From Pseudomonadota bacterium (GTDB lineage: Bacteria; Pseudomonadota; Gammaproteobacteria; Ga0077536), in assembly GCA_018668255.1 (NCBI GenBank), contig JABISZ010000103.1:1-64000 (forward strand): DNA of 64,000 nt, given 5' to 3'. Both the position numbers and the translations under genes were made by a program. The notes under the pieces were generated by a model. That model was not told the DNA's origin. It made no database searches and worked only from the letters and a program-made list of their open reading frames with translations. This document shows, piece after piece, positions 49,440 through 58,303 of the stretch (position 1 is its first letter; each line of letters begins with the position of its first letter).

Positions 49440-50689
49440 AATCGGTAATAGTGAAAAACTTGCTTGGACTGAGAAACTGGATTGACGCACGCTTCCCTCT
49501 AATGCAGCTTTGGAACGAGCATGTTGGCCAGTATTATGCCCCTAAGAATTTCAACTTTTGGTATTACTTTGGCGTCCTAGCACTTGTCGTTTTGGTTATT
49601 CAAATACTAACGGGTATTTGGCTGGTTATGAGCTATAAGCCAGACGCAAATTTTGCGTTCGCTTCTGTAGAGTACATGATGAGAGATGTTGAGTGGGGAT
49701 GGTTGATTCGCTATATGCATTCGACCGGGGCCTCTTTCTTCTTTATAGTCATATACTTGCACATGTTTCGAGGCATTATGTATGGTTCTTACCAAAAGCC
49801 TCGTGAGCTGCTGTGGATTTTAGGAATGTGCCTTTATCTTGCGCTTATGGCTGAAGCTTTTTTTGGGTATTTACTCCCTTGGGGACAAATGTCTTATTGG
49901 GGCGCTCAGGTTATAATCTCGCTTTTTGGCGCTATTCCTTTCGTTGGAGAGACCTTGTCTTTGTGGATAAGAGGAGATTATGTTGTTTCTGACATTACGT
50001 TAAATCGCTTTTTTGCTTTTCATGTTATCGCTTTACCTTTTGCAATTGCCGGTTTGGTTGTTTTGCATATCTTAGCCTTACATCATGTGGGGTCGAATAA
50101 TCCTGATGGCATTGATATTAAGGCTAATAAAAATGCTCAGGGAAACCCTGTTGATGGGATACCTTTTCATCCTTACTACACGACTAAGGATGCACCTGCA
50201 GTCGTTGCATTACTAATCCTAATGGCAGTGGTGATATTTTTTGCTCCAGAGATGGGAGGATATTTTTTAGAGCATAATAATTTTGTTCCCGCTGACCCGT
50301 TGAAAACACCGGAGCATATCGCGCCAGTGTGGTATTTTACGCCTTTTTATTCGATATTGAGGGCTAATACCATTAATTTCTTTATGGTCCCCGCCAAACT
50401 TTGGGGTGTAATCTTTATGGGCCTAGGGACCATGGTGTTTTTTCTACTTCCTTGGTTAGATAAGGGGAAAGTCCGTTCTATACGTTATCGTGGATGGATA
50501 TACAAAACTGCATTAGGCCTTTTCGTCGTGTCTTTTCTCATTCTCGGATATCTTGGGCTTTTACCTCCCACTCCGGCGAGAACAGCTTTAGCTCAAGTAT
50601 GTACTGTGATCTATTTTCTCTTTTTCTTGTTGATGCCTTTTTATACCAAATGGGATAAAACTAAGCCTGTACCAGAGAGAGTGACATAA
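49436..50689 (+). CDS. petB: Cytochrome b (bc1 complex)
   Basis: A 417-aa di-heme membrane subunit with about eight helices. Heme-ligating histidines are in 'IRYMHSTGASFFFIVIYLHMFRGIMYGSY' and 'FAFHVIALPFAIAGLVVLHILALHHVGSNNP'; the quinol-site PEWY equivalent reads PVWYFTPFYSILR here. The TTG start at 49436 overlaps the petA stop (TTGA) and is preceded by GAGGAGG, which supports it. Confidence 0.97.
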   Translation: MKSVIVKNLLGLRNWIDARFPLMQLWNEHVGQYYAPKNFNFWYYFGVLALVVLVIQILTGIWLVMSYKPDANFAFASVEYMMRDVEWGWLIRYMHSTGASFFFIVIYLHMFRGIMYGSYQKPRELLWILGMCLYLALMAEAFFGYLLPWGQMSYWGAQVIISLFGAIPFVGETLSLWIRGDYVVSDITLNRFFAFHVIALPFAIAGLVVLHILALHHVGSNNPDGIDIKANKNAQGNPVDGIPFHPYYTTKDAPAVVALLILMAVVIFFAPEMGGYFLEHNNFVPADPLKTPEHIAPVWYFTPFYSILRANTINFFMVPAKLWGVIFMGLGTMVFFLLPWLDKGKVRSIRYRGWIYKTALGLFVVSFLILGYLGLLPPTPARTALAQVCTVIYFLFFLLMPFYTKWDKTKPVPERVT

Positions 50690-50691
50690 TC

Positions 50692-51390
50692 ATGGTTAAA
50701 ATAATTTCATATCTTGGATTAATTGTCTGGGCACAGCTTTCGATGTCTGCTGAGGGGGGAACGAAGTTGATGCAGGCGAACGTTGATATCGCAAATACCG
50801 TATCTCTTCAAAATGGAGCGAAGTTGTTTATCAACTATTGTGTAAGCTGTCACTCTGCCGAGTATATGCGCTACAACCGTATGGCTAAAGACTTGGGATT
50901 GAGTGATGATATGGTCAAAAAAAATCTTATGTTTGCTTCCGATAAGATTGGAGATACCATGACAATCGCAATGCGGCCCGATGATGCGGAACAGTGGTTT
51001 GGCGTTCGGCCCCCTGATTTGTCGGTTATTGCCAGATCGAAAGGTGTGGACTATCTTTACTCCTTTCTAAATGGATTTTATGTTGACTCTTCTCGCCCTA
51101 CTGGTGTGAATAACCATTATTACCCGAATACAGCAATGCCACATGTATTGTGGGAATTGCAAGGCTTCCGAGATAACCATGGAGACGCTTATCAAACATC
51201 TTCGGATGGGGAAATGACTCCTGTTCAGTATCAACAAGCTACGCGAGATTTAGTAGCGTTTTTAGATTATGTTGGAGAACCTGCAAAGCTAGTTAGATAT
51301 AAGATAGGCTTTTGGGTTATTGCATTTCTGCTGGTTCTTTTCTTAGTTGCTTGTATGGTTAAAAAAGAGTATTGGAAGGATGTCCATTAG
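50692..51390 (+). CDS. petC: Cytochrome c1
   Basis: A 232-aa c-type cytochrome of the bc1 complex. It has a signal-like N-terminus (MVKIISYLGLIVWAQLSMSA), heme-binding CVSCHSAEYMRYNRM, the distal Met in PNTAMPHVLWE and a C-terminal membrane anchor before the charged tail KKEYWKDVH. It starts 2 bases after petB, so petABC forms one operon that continues into sspAB. Confidence 0.97.
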   Translation: MVKIISYLGLIVWAQLSMSAEGGTKLMQANVDIANTVSLQNGAKLFINYCVSCHSAEYMRYNRMAKDLGLSDDMVKKNLMFASDKIGDTMTIAMRPDDAEQWFGVRPPDLSVIARSKGVDYLYSFLNGFYVDSSRPTGVNNHYYPNTAMPHVLWELQGFRDNHGDAYQTSSDGEMTPVQYQQATRDLVAFLDYVGEPAKLVRYKIGFWVIAFLLVLFLVACMVKKEYWKDVH

Positions 51391-51391
51391 T

Positions 51392-52024
51392 ATGACAGGT
51401 TTATCAAATAGACGATCGGTAATGACGCTATATACTGACGCTAGCGATCCTTTGGGGCACAGCGTTAGATTGGTTCTTCGAGAAAAAGATATAAATTCCA
51501 ATGTAGTGCTGGTGCCAGATGGTACTAGGCCTGAAATCTTGAATGATTTTAATCCCTATGATACTACGCTTACCCTAGTAGATAGAGACCTAGTGCTTTA
51601 CGATTCACATACTATTTTAGAGTATTTGGACGAGCGCTATCCACATCCTCCGTTAATGCCAGTCGATCCTGTTGCTCGTGCGAACAATAGGCAGTTCCGC
51701 TATAGAATAGTCAGAGATTTATATAAGTTTGCACGAGACATAATCGGTGAAGATGAAGTAGCTGCGGCGACTGCAAGAAAAGCTATGCGGGATGACCTAA
51801 TGGCCATTTGCCCTTTGTTCTTGCAGCACGCTTATTTCATGTCAGACGAATTTTCCTTAGTAGATATCTGTTTGGCCCCTATTTTATGGCGCCTACCTAG
51901 TTATGGGATAAAACTAGGTCCCCCTGGTAAATCACTGTTGAATTATGCAGATGTGATATTTAGTCGAAATGCGTTTCAGGAAAGTTTGGCTGAAACCGAT
52001 AAGATATTTAGAGACGAGTCTTAA
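51392..52024 (+). CDS. sspA: Stringent starvation protein A (GST-fold RNA polymerase-associated)
   Basis: A protein of about 210 aa with a thioredoxin-like/GST fold: 'LYTDASDPLGHSVRLVLREKDINSNVV', 'VDRDLVLYDSHTILEYLDERYPHPPLMPVDPVARA' and a C-terminal helical domain with FSLVDICLAPILWRLPSYGI. SspA binds RNA polymerase and adjusts transcription in stationary and acid stress. The frame extends upstream into petC, but ATG at 51392 is the family start. It directly follows petC, as in Pseudomonas. Confidence 0.94.
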   Translation: MTGLSNRRSVMTLYTDASDPLGHSVRLVLREKDINSNVVLVPDGTRPEILNDFNPYDTTLTLVDRDLVLYDSHTILEYLDERYPHPPLMPVDPVARANNRQFRYRIVRDLYKFARDIIGEDEVAAATARKAMRDDLMAICPLFLQHAYFMSDEFSLVDICLAPILWRLPSYGIKLGPPGKSLLNYADVIFSRNAFQESLAETDKIFRDES

Positions 52025-52049
52025 AGTATTTCTATTACATGAGATAGTT

Positions 52050-52469
52050 ATGATATCTGTTCATCCTTATATTTTAAGAGCTTTATACCAGTGGATTTGC
52101 GACACTAACTTAACTCCTCAACTTTTGGTAGATACTGATAATCTTGAGGTGGTGGTTCCTAAAGAATATATTGAGAATGATCATATTATTTTAAATATAA
52201 GTCCTACAGCCGTGCGTGATTTAGTTCTAGGGGATGAATATATTATGTTTAACGCTCGTTTTGGGGGTAGATTTAGAGAAATTTCAGTGCCGATTAGTTG
52301 TGTTCAAGCCATATATGCACGAGAAAGCAACCAAGGATTGTCTCTTGCACAATTCGATATGGAACAGCCTCACGAGGCTGGTGATAAGTCCTCGAAGGAA
52401 AAGAGCGTGTCTGTCTCAGACAGCCAACGGAAGGCCAAGTCTAAGCCTAGTCTAAAGATTGTGAAGTAG
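52050..52469 (+). CDS. sspB: ClpXP protease specificity-enhancing factor SspB
   Basis: A protein of about 139 aa. The start 'ISVHPYILRALYQWICDTNLTPQLLVDTDNLEVVVPKEYIEND' and 'LNISPTAVRDLVLGDEYIMFNARFGG' are SspB signatures; the tail KPSLKIVK is the ClpX-docking type. It delivers ssrA-tagged and other substrates to ClpXP. ATG at 52050 is the family start. Its 3' end overlaps the convergent BON lipoprotein gene by 23 bases. Confidence 0.95.
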   Translation: MISVHPYILRALYQWICDTNLTPQLLVDTDNLEVVVPKEYIENDHIILNISPTAVRDLVLGDEYIMFNARFGGRFREISVPISCVQAIYARESNQGLSLAQFDMEQPHEAGDKSSKEKSVSVSDSQRKAKSKPSLKIVK

Positions 52470-53037
52470 GCTTATCTTTTTGGGCATCAACACTCTTGCT
52501 TTCAAATATGGTGATCACACGATTTACACCGGTAGTTTTCCTTATCATAGAGCTTACTAATTCTTTTTCGGCGTCATTAACTATTCCCATTAAATAAACC
52601 GTGCCTCCCGAACAGACGATTTTTATCTCAGAGGACTTTATGCTCGCGCCTGCTAAGAGTCTTATACGTACTTTTACGGCCAAATATTTGTCGCCTAGCG
52701 CTGAAAAAAAACTTGGTTTTCTTGAGACGGTAATTTCATTATGTATTTGCCTAATTTTAGGAATTAACATTGTATCTTTAAGAATTTTCAATCGGGCATT
52801 TTCAGTTGAAGCGGTCCCAGTTAATAAGAGCACTTCGTTATAGCTCAGTACTTTAATAGCAGAGCCTTGATAGGTTTTTTTGTTGGTGTTTATGACACGC
52901 TTTGCCTTGAGAGTTATTGCCTTATCTTCGATAAATGTTCCTATAGTACGACTTTTACCTGCACATGCAGCTATGACTAACACCAAGAGAGTGAGTAGCA
53001 AGGAGTGTAGTTTTTTCTTTACTATCCCGCTTCTCAT
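52447..53037 (-). CDS. BON domain-containing lipoprotein (DolP/YraP-like)
   Basis: A 196-aa protein with a lipoprotein signal, LLLTLLVLVIAAC, cleaved before Cys25. Two BON-type domains follow: 'KAITLKAKRVINTNKKTYQGSAIKVLSYNEVLLLTGTA' and 'YLAVKVRIRLLAGASIKSSEIKIVCSGGTVYLMGIV'. It probably helps maintain the outer membrane, as DolP does. Position beside rsmI and sspB matches the DolP neighbourhood, though it is transcribed away from rsmI. Confidence 0.88.
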   Translation of the reverse strand: MRSGIVKKKLHSLLLTLLVLVIAACAGKSRTIGTFIEDKAITLKAKRVINTNKKTYQGSAIKVLSYNEVLLLTGTASTENARLKILKDTMLIPKIRQIHNEITVSRKPSFFSALGDKYLAVKVRIRLLAGASIKSSEIKIVCSGGTVYLMGIVNDAEKELVSSMIRKTTGVNRVITIFESKSVDAQKDKPTSQSLD

Positions 53038-53346
53038 TACGTGTAAAAATTACGCTCCAGTGCGCGCCTTACATTTCCGGAAGCAGTAAGACTTAATATT
53101 GTCTCACGTTGACAGTTTTTATTCATATACGTTAGGACCATTTTTTGGTTATGCTTCCGTTTTCAGTCGGAGTCTCACAAAAGTTACACGATACGGAGAT
53201 ATATTCATACAGACTAGATTTTAGTCTAAAAAGGGATTGTACTGTTAGCATATGATCACATAGCATTTTGAATTTTTAATTCAAAACTCAAGATTATTGG
53301 AGACTGTTACTTCTAGGATTAAACTTTAATTAATACGAGGCGTGAG
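53038..53346. other. Intergenic region between the BON lipoprotein gene and rsmI
   Basis: About 309 bases between divergent genes. It is AT-rich and must hold both promoters. A small hairpin AGACTA-N5-TAGTCT occurs at 53211-53227, with no T-run on the plus strand. A TTGACA at 53109-53114 has no good -10 at normal distance. No gene or RNA is recognised. Confidence 0.4.
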
Positions 53347-54228
53347 ATGCAGTTTCATAAAAAAGATAACCTTAATGTGGAGCATATTAATGCGGGACCA
53401 GCTATTTACATAGTCTCTACCCCTATAGGTAATCTCGACGACCTAACATATAGAGCTCACAATGTCCTCAAAAGCGTCGATGGCATTCTTGCGGAGAATC
53501 CGAGGCACAGCTCTCGCCTATTATCGCACTATGGAATCGTGACTCCGATGCGACAGTACCATGATCATAATGAAAAAAAGATAACGGAAAAAATTATAAA
53601 TGAGGTTATAGAAAAAGATTTAGTCGTCGCATTAATTAGCGACGCGGGAACGCCGCTCATTTCAGACCCTGGCTATACACTTATCCAGCAAGCAAGTCTG
53701 AGACACATTCCAGTATTTCCAGTCCCTGGAGCGTGTGCGCTCATAACCGCTCTTAGTATAAGCGACTTACCTACCAATCGATTTGTCTTTGAGGGGTTTT
53801 TACCGAGTAACGAAGGCGCACGTAAATCGAGGTTAGATGGTTTGTTAAAAGAAGAGCGCACGGTTGTTTTCTATGAGGCGCCACATCGAATACTTGCTTT
53901 GTTAGACAGCATTGCAGATGTTTTAGGGTCATACCGAAGTGTAGTTGTTGCTAGAGAGCTTACTAAGCTATACGAGTCGATTTATAGGGGTACTGTTAGT
54001 GATGCGAAGAAACATTTAGTATCGCATCCTGAGGTCGTACGAGGTGAATTCGTTGTGGTGCTGGGGGGTACCAAAACATCTACTTCTGATACCGAGTTGG
54101 AAGAAGTTTTGCGAGTTCTTTTAGCGTCTGTAGATCTAAAGCTCGCAACAGAGCTGTGTTGTAAACTTACAGGCTCTAAACGCAATTTAGTTTATAAATT
54201 AGCTATTGGTTTGCGCGAAAAGAACTAA
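53347..54228 (+). CDS. rsmI: 16S rRNA (cytidine(1402)-2'-O)-methyltransferase RsmI
   Basis: A 293-aa SAM-dependent methyltransferase of the tetrapyrrole-methylase fold. 'GPAIYIVSTPIGNLDDLTYRAHNVLKSVDGILAENPRHSSRLLSHYGI', 'VALISDAGTPLISDPGYTLI' and 'VFYEAPHRILALLDSI' are canonical. It methylates C1402 in the ribosomal P-site. RNase P RNA begins about 40 bases after its stop, as in Pseudomonas. Confidence 0.98.
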   Translation: MQFHKKDNLNVEHINAGPAIYIVSTPIGNLDDLTYRAHNVLKSVDGILAENPRHSSRLLSHYGIVTPMRQYHDHNEKKITEKIINEVIEKDLVVALISDAGTPLISDPGYTLIQQASLRHIPVFPVPGACALITALSISDLPTNRFVFEGFLPSNEGARKSRLDGLLKEERTVVFYEAPHRILALLDSIADVLGSYRSVVVARELTKLYESIYRGTVSDAKKHLVSHPEVVRGEFVVVLGGTKTSTSDTELEEVLRVLLASVDLKLATELCCKLTGSKRNLVYKLAIGLREKN

Positions 54229-54268
54229 TCTATTGCAAAGTGGTCGAATTAGGTGGAAACTCGCTGCT

Positions 54269-54652
54269 GCAAGTTGGCCGGGTGACCGCTGCTACCTATA
54301 CCGTAATTCGGTGCAGTAGCAGAGGAAAGTCCGGGCTCCATAGGATAGAGTGCCAGGTAACGCCTGGGGAGCGAGAGCTTACGGAAAGTGCCACAGAAAA
54401 TATACCGCCAATCTGATTGGTAAGGGTGAAATGGTGCGGTAAGAGCGCACCGCGTCGGTTAAATGCCGGTGGCAGGGTAAACCCCACTCGGAGCAAGACC
54501 AAATAGGGAAACATCTCGGTTCGCCGAGAATACGTCATCCGCGTTAGTTTTCGGGTAGGTCGCTTCAGGCGCTTGGTGACAAGCGTCGCAGATGAATGGT
54601 CACCGCACTGTGTTTCACAGTAGTACAGAACCCGGCTTATAGGCCAACTTGC
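54269..54652 (+). ncRNA. rnpB: RNase P RNA, bacterial type A
   Basis: The catalytic RNA of RNase P. The P1 stem pairs GCAAGTTGGCC at the 5' end (54269-54279) with GGCCAACTTGC at the 3' end (54642-54652), followed by a T-run acting as terminator. Conserved cores are present: GAGGAAAGTCCGGGCTCCAT, TGCCAGGTAACGCCTGG, GGGTGAAATGGTGCGGTAAGAGCGCACC, GGAGCAAGACCAAATAGG, and near the end ACAGAACCCGGCTTAT. The shape is the common type A, with E. coli-like loops. A 123-residue minus-strand frame inside it is an artefact. Confidence 0.98.
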
Positions 54653-54819
54653 TTTTTTTATGATCAACCAGCCCTAAATCCCATACTTTAAATTAGATAT
54701 ACTTTTTATCCCTATGATTTAGAACATTATTCTTTTTTTTTTACAGCGCTATTTTTTTTATTTCTCCTCTAAGTGCTTGTTGTATAAGCAAGATTCTCTG
54801 AAAAGAACGTTAATTTCCC

Positions 54820-54849
54820 TTGACAGTTTTCCATCACACTCTTTATAGT
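54820..54849 (+). promoter_or_regulatory. mraZ (dcw cluster) promoter
   Basis: TTGACA at 54820-54825 and TATAGT at 54844-54849 are 18 bases apart (17 if read as TTATAG). It lies about 110 bases before mraZ and just upstream of the MraZ boxes, so it is probably the main promoter for the division and cell wall genes. Confidence 0.75.
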
Positions 54850-54858
54850 CGCTTAGTA

Positions 54859-54883
54859 GTGGTGATTTGTGGGGCTATGTGGA
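54859..54883 (+). promoter_or_regulatory. MraZ operator: three GTGGN boxes
   Basis: GTGGT (54859), GTGGG (54869) and GTGGA (54879) recur every 10 bases, separated by 5-base spacers. This is the arrangement of MraZ-binding repeats (consensus TGGGN/GTGGG). They lie just downstream of the promoter, so MraZ would repress its own operon here. Confidence 0.85.
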
Positions 54884-54958
54884 AGTATTGTCCAGATAGT
54901 CACGGTTTATTTACATTAAATGGTTTGCTTTCGATAATTTCAGGTTGTAATTTACAAA

Positions 54959-55408
54959 ATGTTTCGAGGATTGAGTTTAGTTAATTTAGATACCAAGGGC
55001 CGCTTGGGTATTCCTATTAGGTTTAGGGACGTATTCTCACGTCTGGACTTAAGTGATTTGGTCTTAACCGTTAATCCATGGGATCGCGCCTTGCTACTTT
55101 ACCCTATTTCTGAGTGGAATGAGATTGAGTTAAAGCTTTCGACCTTATCTGACTTCGATAAAGGTAGCCGCCGGACCAAGCTGATCTTACGAGGACATGC
55201 GACGGATTGCCGTTGTGATGCCCAAGGAAGAATTCTTATTCCTTCTGAGTTAAGAGAAATGTCTGATCTAAGAAAAGAAGTAGTTATTTCTGGTCAAGGC
55301 AATAAGCTAGAAATATGGGATTCAGATCGCTGGCGTGCTGAATGCAATAGTCTATTGGCCAGCAATGCCAGTGACGCATCTGAAGCATTAAGCACCTTAT
55401 CTCTGTGA
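54959..55408 (+). CDS. mraZ: Transcriptional regulator MraZ
   Basis: A 149-aa AbrB-fold regulator, first gene of the dcw cluster. Two DxK/R-type half-sites are visible: 'LVNLDTKGRLGIPIRFRDVF' and 'DCRCDAQGRILIPSELREM'. It autorepresses the operon by binding the boxes upstream. rsmH starts 8 bases after its stop. Confidence 0.97.
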   Translation: MFRGLSLVNLDTKGRLGIPIRFRDVFSRLDLSDLVLTVNPWDRALLLYPISEWNEIELKLSTLSDFDKGSRRTKLILRGHATDCRCDAQGRILIPSELREMSDLRKEVVISGQGNKLEIWDSDRWRAECNSLLASNASDASEALSTLSL

Positions 55409-55416
55409 GTGGTTAG

Positions 55417-56331
55417 ATGTTCACACATTCCCCAGTCCTGATGCAGGAAGTAACAGATTTAATGAATTTGAGAGGCGATGGCATCTATATAGATGCGACT
55501 TTTGGCCGGGGTGGACACGCTAAAGCATTGCTGACCAATCTTAGTGCACAGGCTAGATTGCTTGCATTCGATCGCGACCCAGAAGCTGAGAAAGCGGCTA
55601 AAACTTTCTCGCTTGAAGATCCTAGGCTGGAGTTTTTTAGGGGACCATTCTCGCAACTCAGCCGAGTAACATCTCATGCCGTCGAACAGGTAGATGGTGT
55701 TCTCTTTGATTTAGGAGTGTCGTCTCCCCAGCTAGATGATCCAAATAGAGGCTTTAGTTTTAGGTTCGAAGGCCCGTTGGATATGAGAATGGATCCTTCT
55801 TGTGAAGTTTCAGCTGCGACGTGGGTTAATTCTGCATCTGAGGCTGAAATCAGCGATGTACTTTGGAAATTTGGCGACGAACGAAAATCTAGGCACATAG
55901 CTAGAAAGATTCTTGGTGCAAGAATTACAAAGCCAATAGAAACGACAAGGGAACTCGCGACTATAATCCGTAGTTGCTTTCGATATCAAGGAGGTCGTTT
56001 AGATCCAGCAACACGCAGTTTTCAAGCTATCCGAGTTCACATAAATGATGAGCTAACAGAAATAGAGAGAGGGTTGGAGTCAGCATTGAACCTCTTAGCG
56101 GTAAAAGGAAGACTTTTAATAATTTCTTTCCACTCTCTTGAAGATCGGTTAGTAAAGCACAGATTCAAGAAACTGGATCTTTTGACTAGAGATCTTACAA
56201 GAGAAGAGAAATTAGAAGCACCCGCTTACCGCATCGTTAAACCTAACCTTTTTAGAGCCACTGAGGCCGAGAAAGCTGTTAATCCGCGCGCGCGGAGTGC
56301 TAAGTTACGCGTGATCGAGCGTTGTTTATGA
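55417..56331 (+). CDS. rsmH: 16S rRNA (cytosine(1402)-N4)-methyltransferase RsmH
   Basis: A 304-aa SAM-dependent methyltransferase (MraW). 'HSPVLMQEVTDLMNLRGDGIYIDATFGRGGHAKALL', 'VDGVLFDLGVSSPQLDDPNRGFSFRFEGPLDMRMD' and 'LLIISFHSLEDRLVKHRFK' are diagnostic. It modifies the same nucleotide as RsmI (C1402). Its stop overlaps the ftsL start. Confidence 0.98.
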   Translation: MFTHSPVLMQEVTDLMNLRGDGIYIDATFGRGGHAKALLTNLSAQARLLAFDRDPEAEKAAKTFSLEDPRLEFFRGPFSQLSRVTSHAVEQVDGVLFDLGVSSPQLDDPNRGFSFRFEGPLDMRMDPSCEVSAATWVNSASEAEISDVLWKFGDERKSRHIARKILGARITKPIETTRELATIIRSCFRYQGGRLDPATRSFQAIRVHINDELTEIERGLESALNLLAVKGRLLIISFHSLEDRLVKHRFKKLDLLTRDLTREEKLEAPAYRIVKPNLFRATEAEKAVNPRARSAKLRVIERCL

Positions 56332-56588
56332 GAGGCGTGATTGTTTTGATCATCTCAGCTGCTGTGTTTGGCTCAGCACTGGGCTTAGTCGTTAAACGCC
56401 AAGAGAGTCGAGTACTGGAAACTAGACTCCACAAACTACAGTTAGAACGACGAGTATTGAAGCAAGACTGGGCGCAATTGCTGTTACGACAGTCTAGCTT
56501 GGCGAGTCACTCACGCGTAGAGAAATTAGCACGCCATTCTATTGGGATGATTACTCCTCCATCAATAACAGTAGTTAGCAAAAAGTGA
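56328..56588 (+). CDS. ftsL: Cell division protein FtsL
   Basis: An 86-aa bitopic membrane protein: a short cytosolic end, one helix (GVIVLIISAAVFGSALGLVV) and a periplasmic coiled coil (ESRVLETRLHKLQLERRVLKQDW). It links FtsQB to FtsWI in the divisome. ATG at 56328 overlaps the rsmH stop (ATGA). Sequence conservation in this family is low; position and topology support the call. Confidence 0.92.
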   Translation: MRGVIVLIISAAVFGSALGLVVKRQESRVLETRLHKLQLERRVLKQDWAQLLLRQSSLASHSRVEKLARHSIGMITPPSITVVSKK

Positions 56589-58303
56589 ACTCGAGCCCTT
56601 TGAAATATCGTCGATATTTGGTATTAGGTATTTTCTTTTTCGCAGCATCTACGCTTATCTTTGGTGCTATTCGCTTACAAATAGATGAACCAGTCGACTT
56701 GGCACAACGCGCCGAATCTAGATCTGAAAAACTACAAGAGATTAGTACATATCGAGGCATTATCTTTGATAGGAACCATAAGCTTTTAGCAGTGAGCGTG
56801 CCCCATCATTCGCTTCAGATTAACCCTAGCCAGTTGCTTCATACCAAGGAGCACTGGGCTGATATTGCCAAAGTGATCGATTGGCCAGTCATTAGGCTCG
56901 AGAAATTTATCAATGCGAAAAATGCAAGAAAAGGTGAGATGCTTCAGCGAATATTAAGCGATCGGCAGATTGAAGTTTTTCGAAGACTCGATATTAAGGG
57001 GGTAGATTTAATGCCGTTTCAGAAACGTCATTATCCTCTGGGGCGATCAGTATCTCAGTTAGTGGGCTTTACAGATCGTAATGATAACGGCCAGGAAGGA
57101 ATAGAAAAAGCCTTCAACCAAATATTGGCAGGTAAAACTGGGAAGAGAAAAATATTACACGATGCTAAAGGAAATACAGTTAAGACATTGCGTGTTATTG
57201 ATGCTGTCAGGCCAGGAGAAGATCTCCGATTAAGTATCGACTCGGGCGTGCAATATGCTGCTTATCGAGCACTTGAAAAAGCAGTCATCCGAGAAAATGC
57301 TGACGGTGGGTCGGCCGTGGTAATGAACCCTCACAATGGAGAAATTCTCGCTATCGTCAGTTATCCTTCATTCAACCCGAATGAATCTAGTGAGAAGAAA
57401 GCTGGGCTTTACAGGAACCGTGCAGTAACAGATGCATTCGAACCTGGATCTACACTTAAACCGTTTACCATAGCTATGGCATTGCAAAGTGGTCAGTTTC
57501 TTCCAGATACGGAAATCGATACGAGTCCCGGATATTTTGATTTAGGGGAAGATCGAGTCAGCGATCCTGTGAATCGCGGATTACTTTCTTTATCCTCAGT
57601 TCTAACCCAATCAAGTAATGTTGGCTCTGCGAAAATTGCAATGACACTTCCTTACGGCGACCTTTGGGATATTCTAGAATCAGTTGGGCTTGGTAATAAA
57701 AGTGGTCTGACGTTGGGCGGTGAGTCTTCGGGCAAGTTGAGCTTTCATTCCACATGGGAGCCGATCGAGCACGCGACTCATGCATACGGCTATGGAATGC
57801 AAGTCACGCTAGTACAGCTGGCAAGAGCATATTCAGTTTTAGCGAATGGAGGATGGTTACTACCCCTAACTTTGACGCCTGATAATAGTTTGTTCGATAA
57901 GACACGTGTCTTGAAGGATGACGTAGTGATGGATGTGCGCGAGATGTTAGCAAAAGTCGTTTCCGAAGGTAGCGGTAAAAGAGCAAAAGTTGAGGGGTAT
58001 TCCGTAGGAGGAAAAACTGGAACAGTGCGAAAATTCCATAATGGCGCCTATTCTAGTGAGCGACATTTAGCATTGTTTGCTGGAATGGCTCCTGCTATCA
58101 ATCCTCAGCTAGTCGCAGTTGTAATGATCGATCGCCCAAAGAATAAAGAGCAATACGGAGGCCAAGTTGCAGCTCCGGTTTTCTCGGAAATTGTCTATGA
58201 GTCTACTCGTATTTTAGGGATATCCCCTGATCAGCCTGGAACTTTTCAACCTCTATCACCGAAGTTTGCTGATACAAATATTATCGAAGGTCAGAAAAAT
58301 TAA
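56585..58303 (+). CDS. ftsI: Peptidoglycan D,D-transpeptidase FtsI (PBP3)
   Basis: A 572-aa class B penicillin-binding protein for septal cross-linking. It has an N-terminal membrane anchor (YLVLGIFFFAASTLIFGAI), 'YRGIIFDRNHKLLAVSVP', the serine motif in EPGSTLKPFTIAM (SxxK), the SSN motif in TQSSNVGSAK and KTGT near residue 480. GTG at 56585 overlaps the ftsL stop (GTGA). murE follows with a one-base overlap. Confidence 0.98.
   Translation: MNSSPLKYRRYLVLGIFFFAASTLIFGAIRLQIDEPVDLAQRAESRSEKLQEISTYRGIIFDRNHKLLAVSVPHHSLQINPSQLLHTKEHWADIAKVIDWPVIRLEKFINAKNARKGEMLQRILSDRQIEVFRRLDIKGVDLMPFQKRHYPLGRSVSQLVGFTDRNDNGQEGIEKAFNQILAGKTGKRKILHDAKGNTVKTLRVIDAVRPGEDLRLSIDSGVQYAAYRALEKAVIRENADGGSAVVMNPHNGEILAIVSYPSFNPNESSEKKAGLYRNRAVTDAFEPGSTLKPFTIAMALQSGQFLPDTEIDTSPGYFDLGEDRVSDPVNRGLLSLSSVLTQSSNVGSAKIAMTLPYGDLWDILESVGLGNKSGLTLGGESSGKLSFHSTWEPIEHATHAYGYGMQVTLVQLARAYSVLANGGWLLPLTLTPDNSLFDKTRVLKDDVVMDVREMLAKVVSEGSGKRAKVEGYSVGGKTGTVRKFHNGAYSSERHLALFAGMAPAINPQLVAVVMIDRPKNKEQYGGQVAAPVFSEIVYESTRILGISPDQPGTFQPLSPKFADTNIIEGQKN

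Noticed and set aside
53211..53227. Hairpin AGACTA/TAGTCT upstream of rsmI as a terminator
   Set aside because: It is followed by A's rather than T's on the plus strand, and on the minus strand it is upstream of the lipoprotein gene, so no termination role fits.
54296..54667. Minus-strand 123-codon open frame across the RNase P RNA gene
   Set aside because: It is fully inside rnpB, whose conserved core and closing P1 stem explain the sequence; the frame has no family resemblance.
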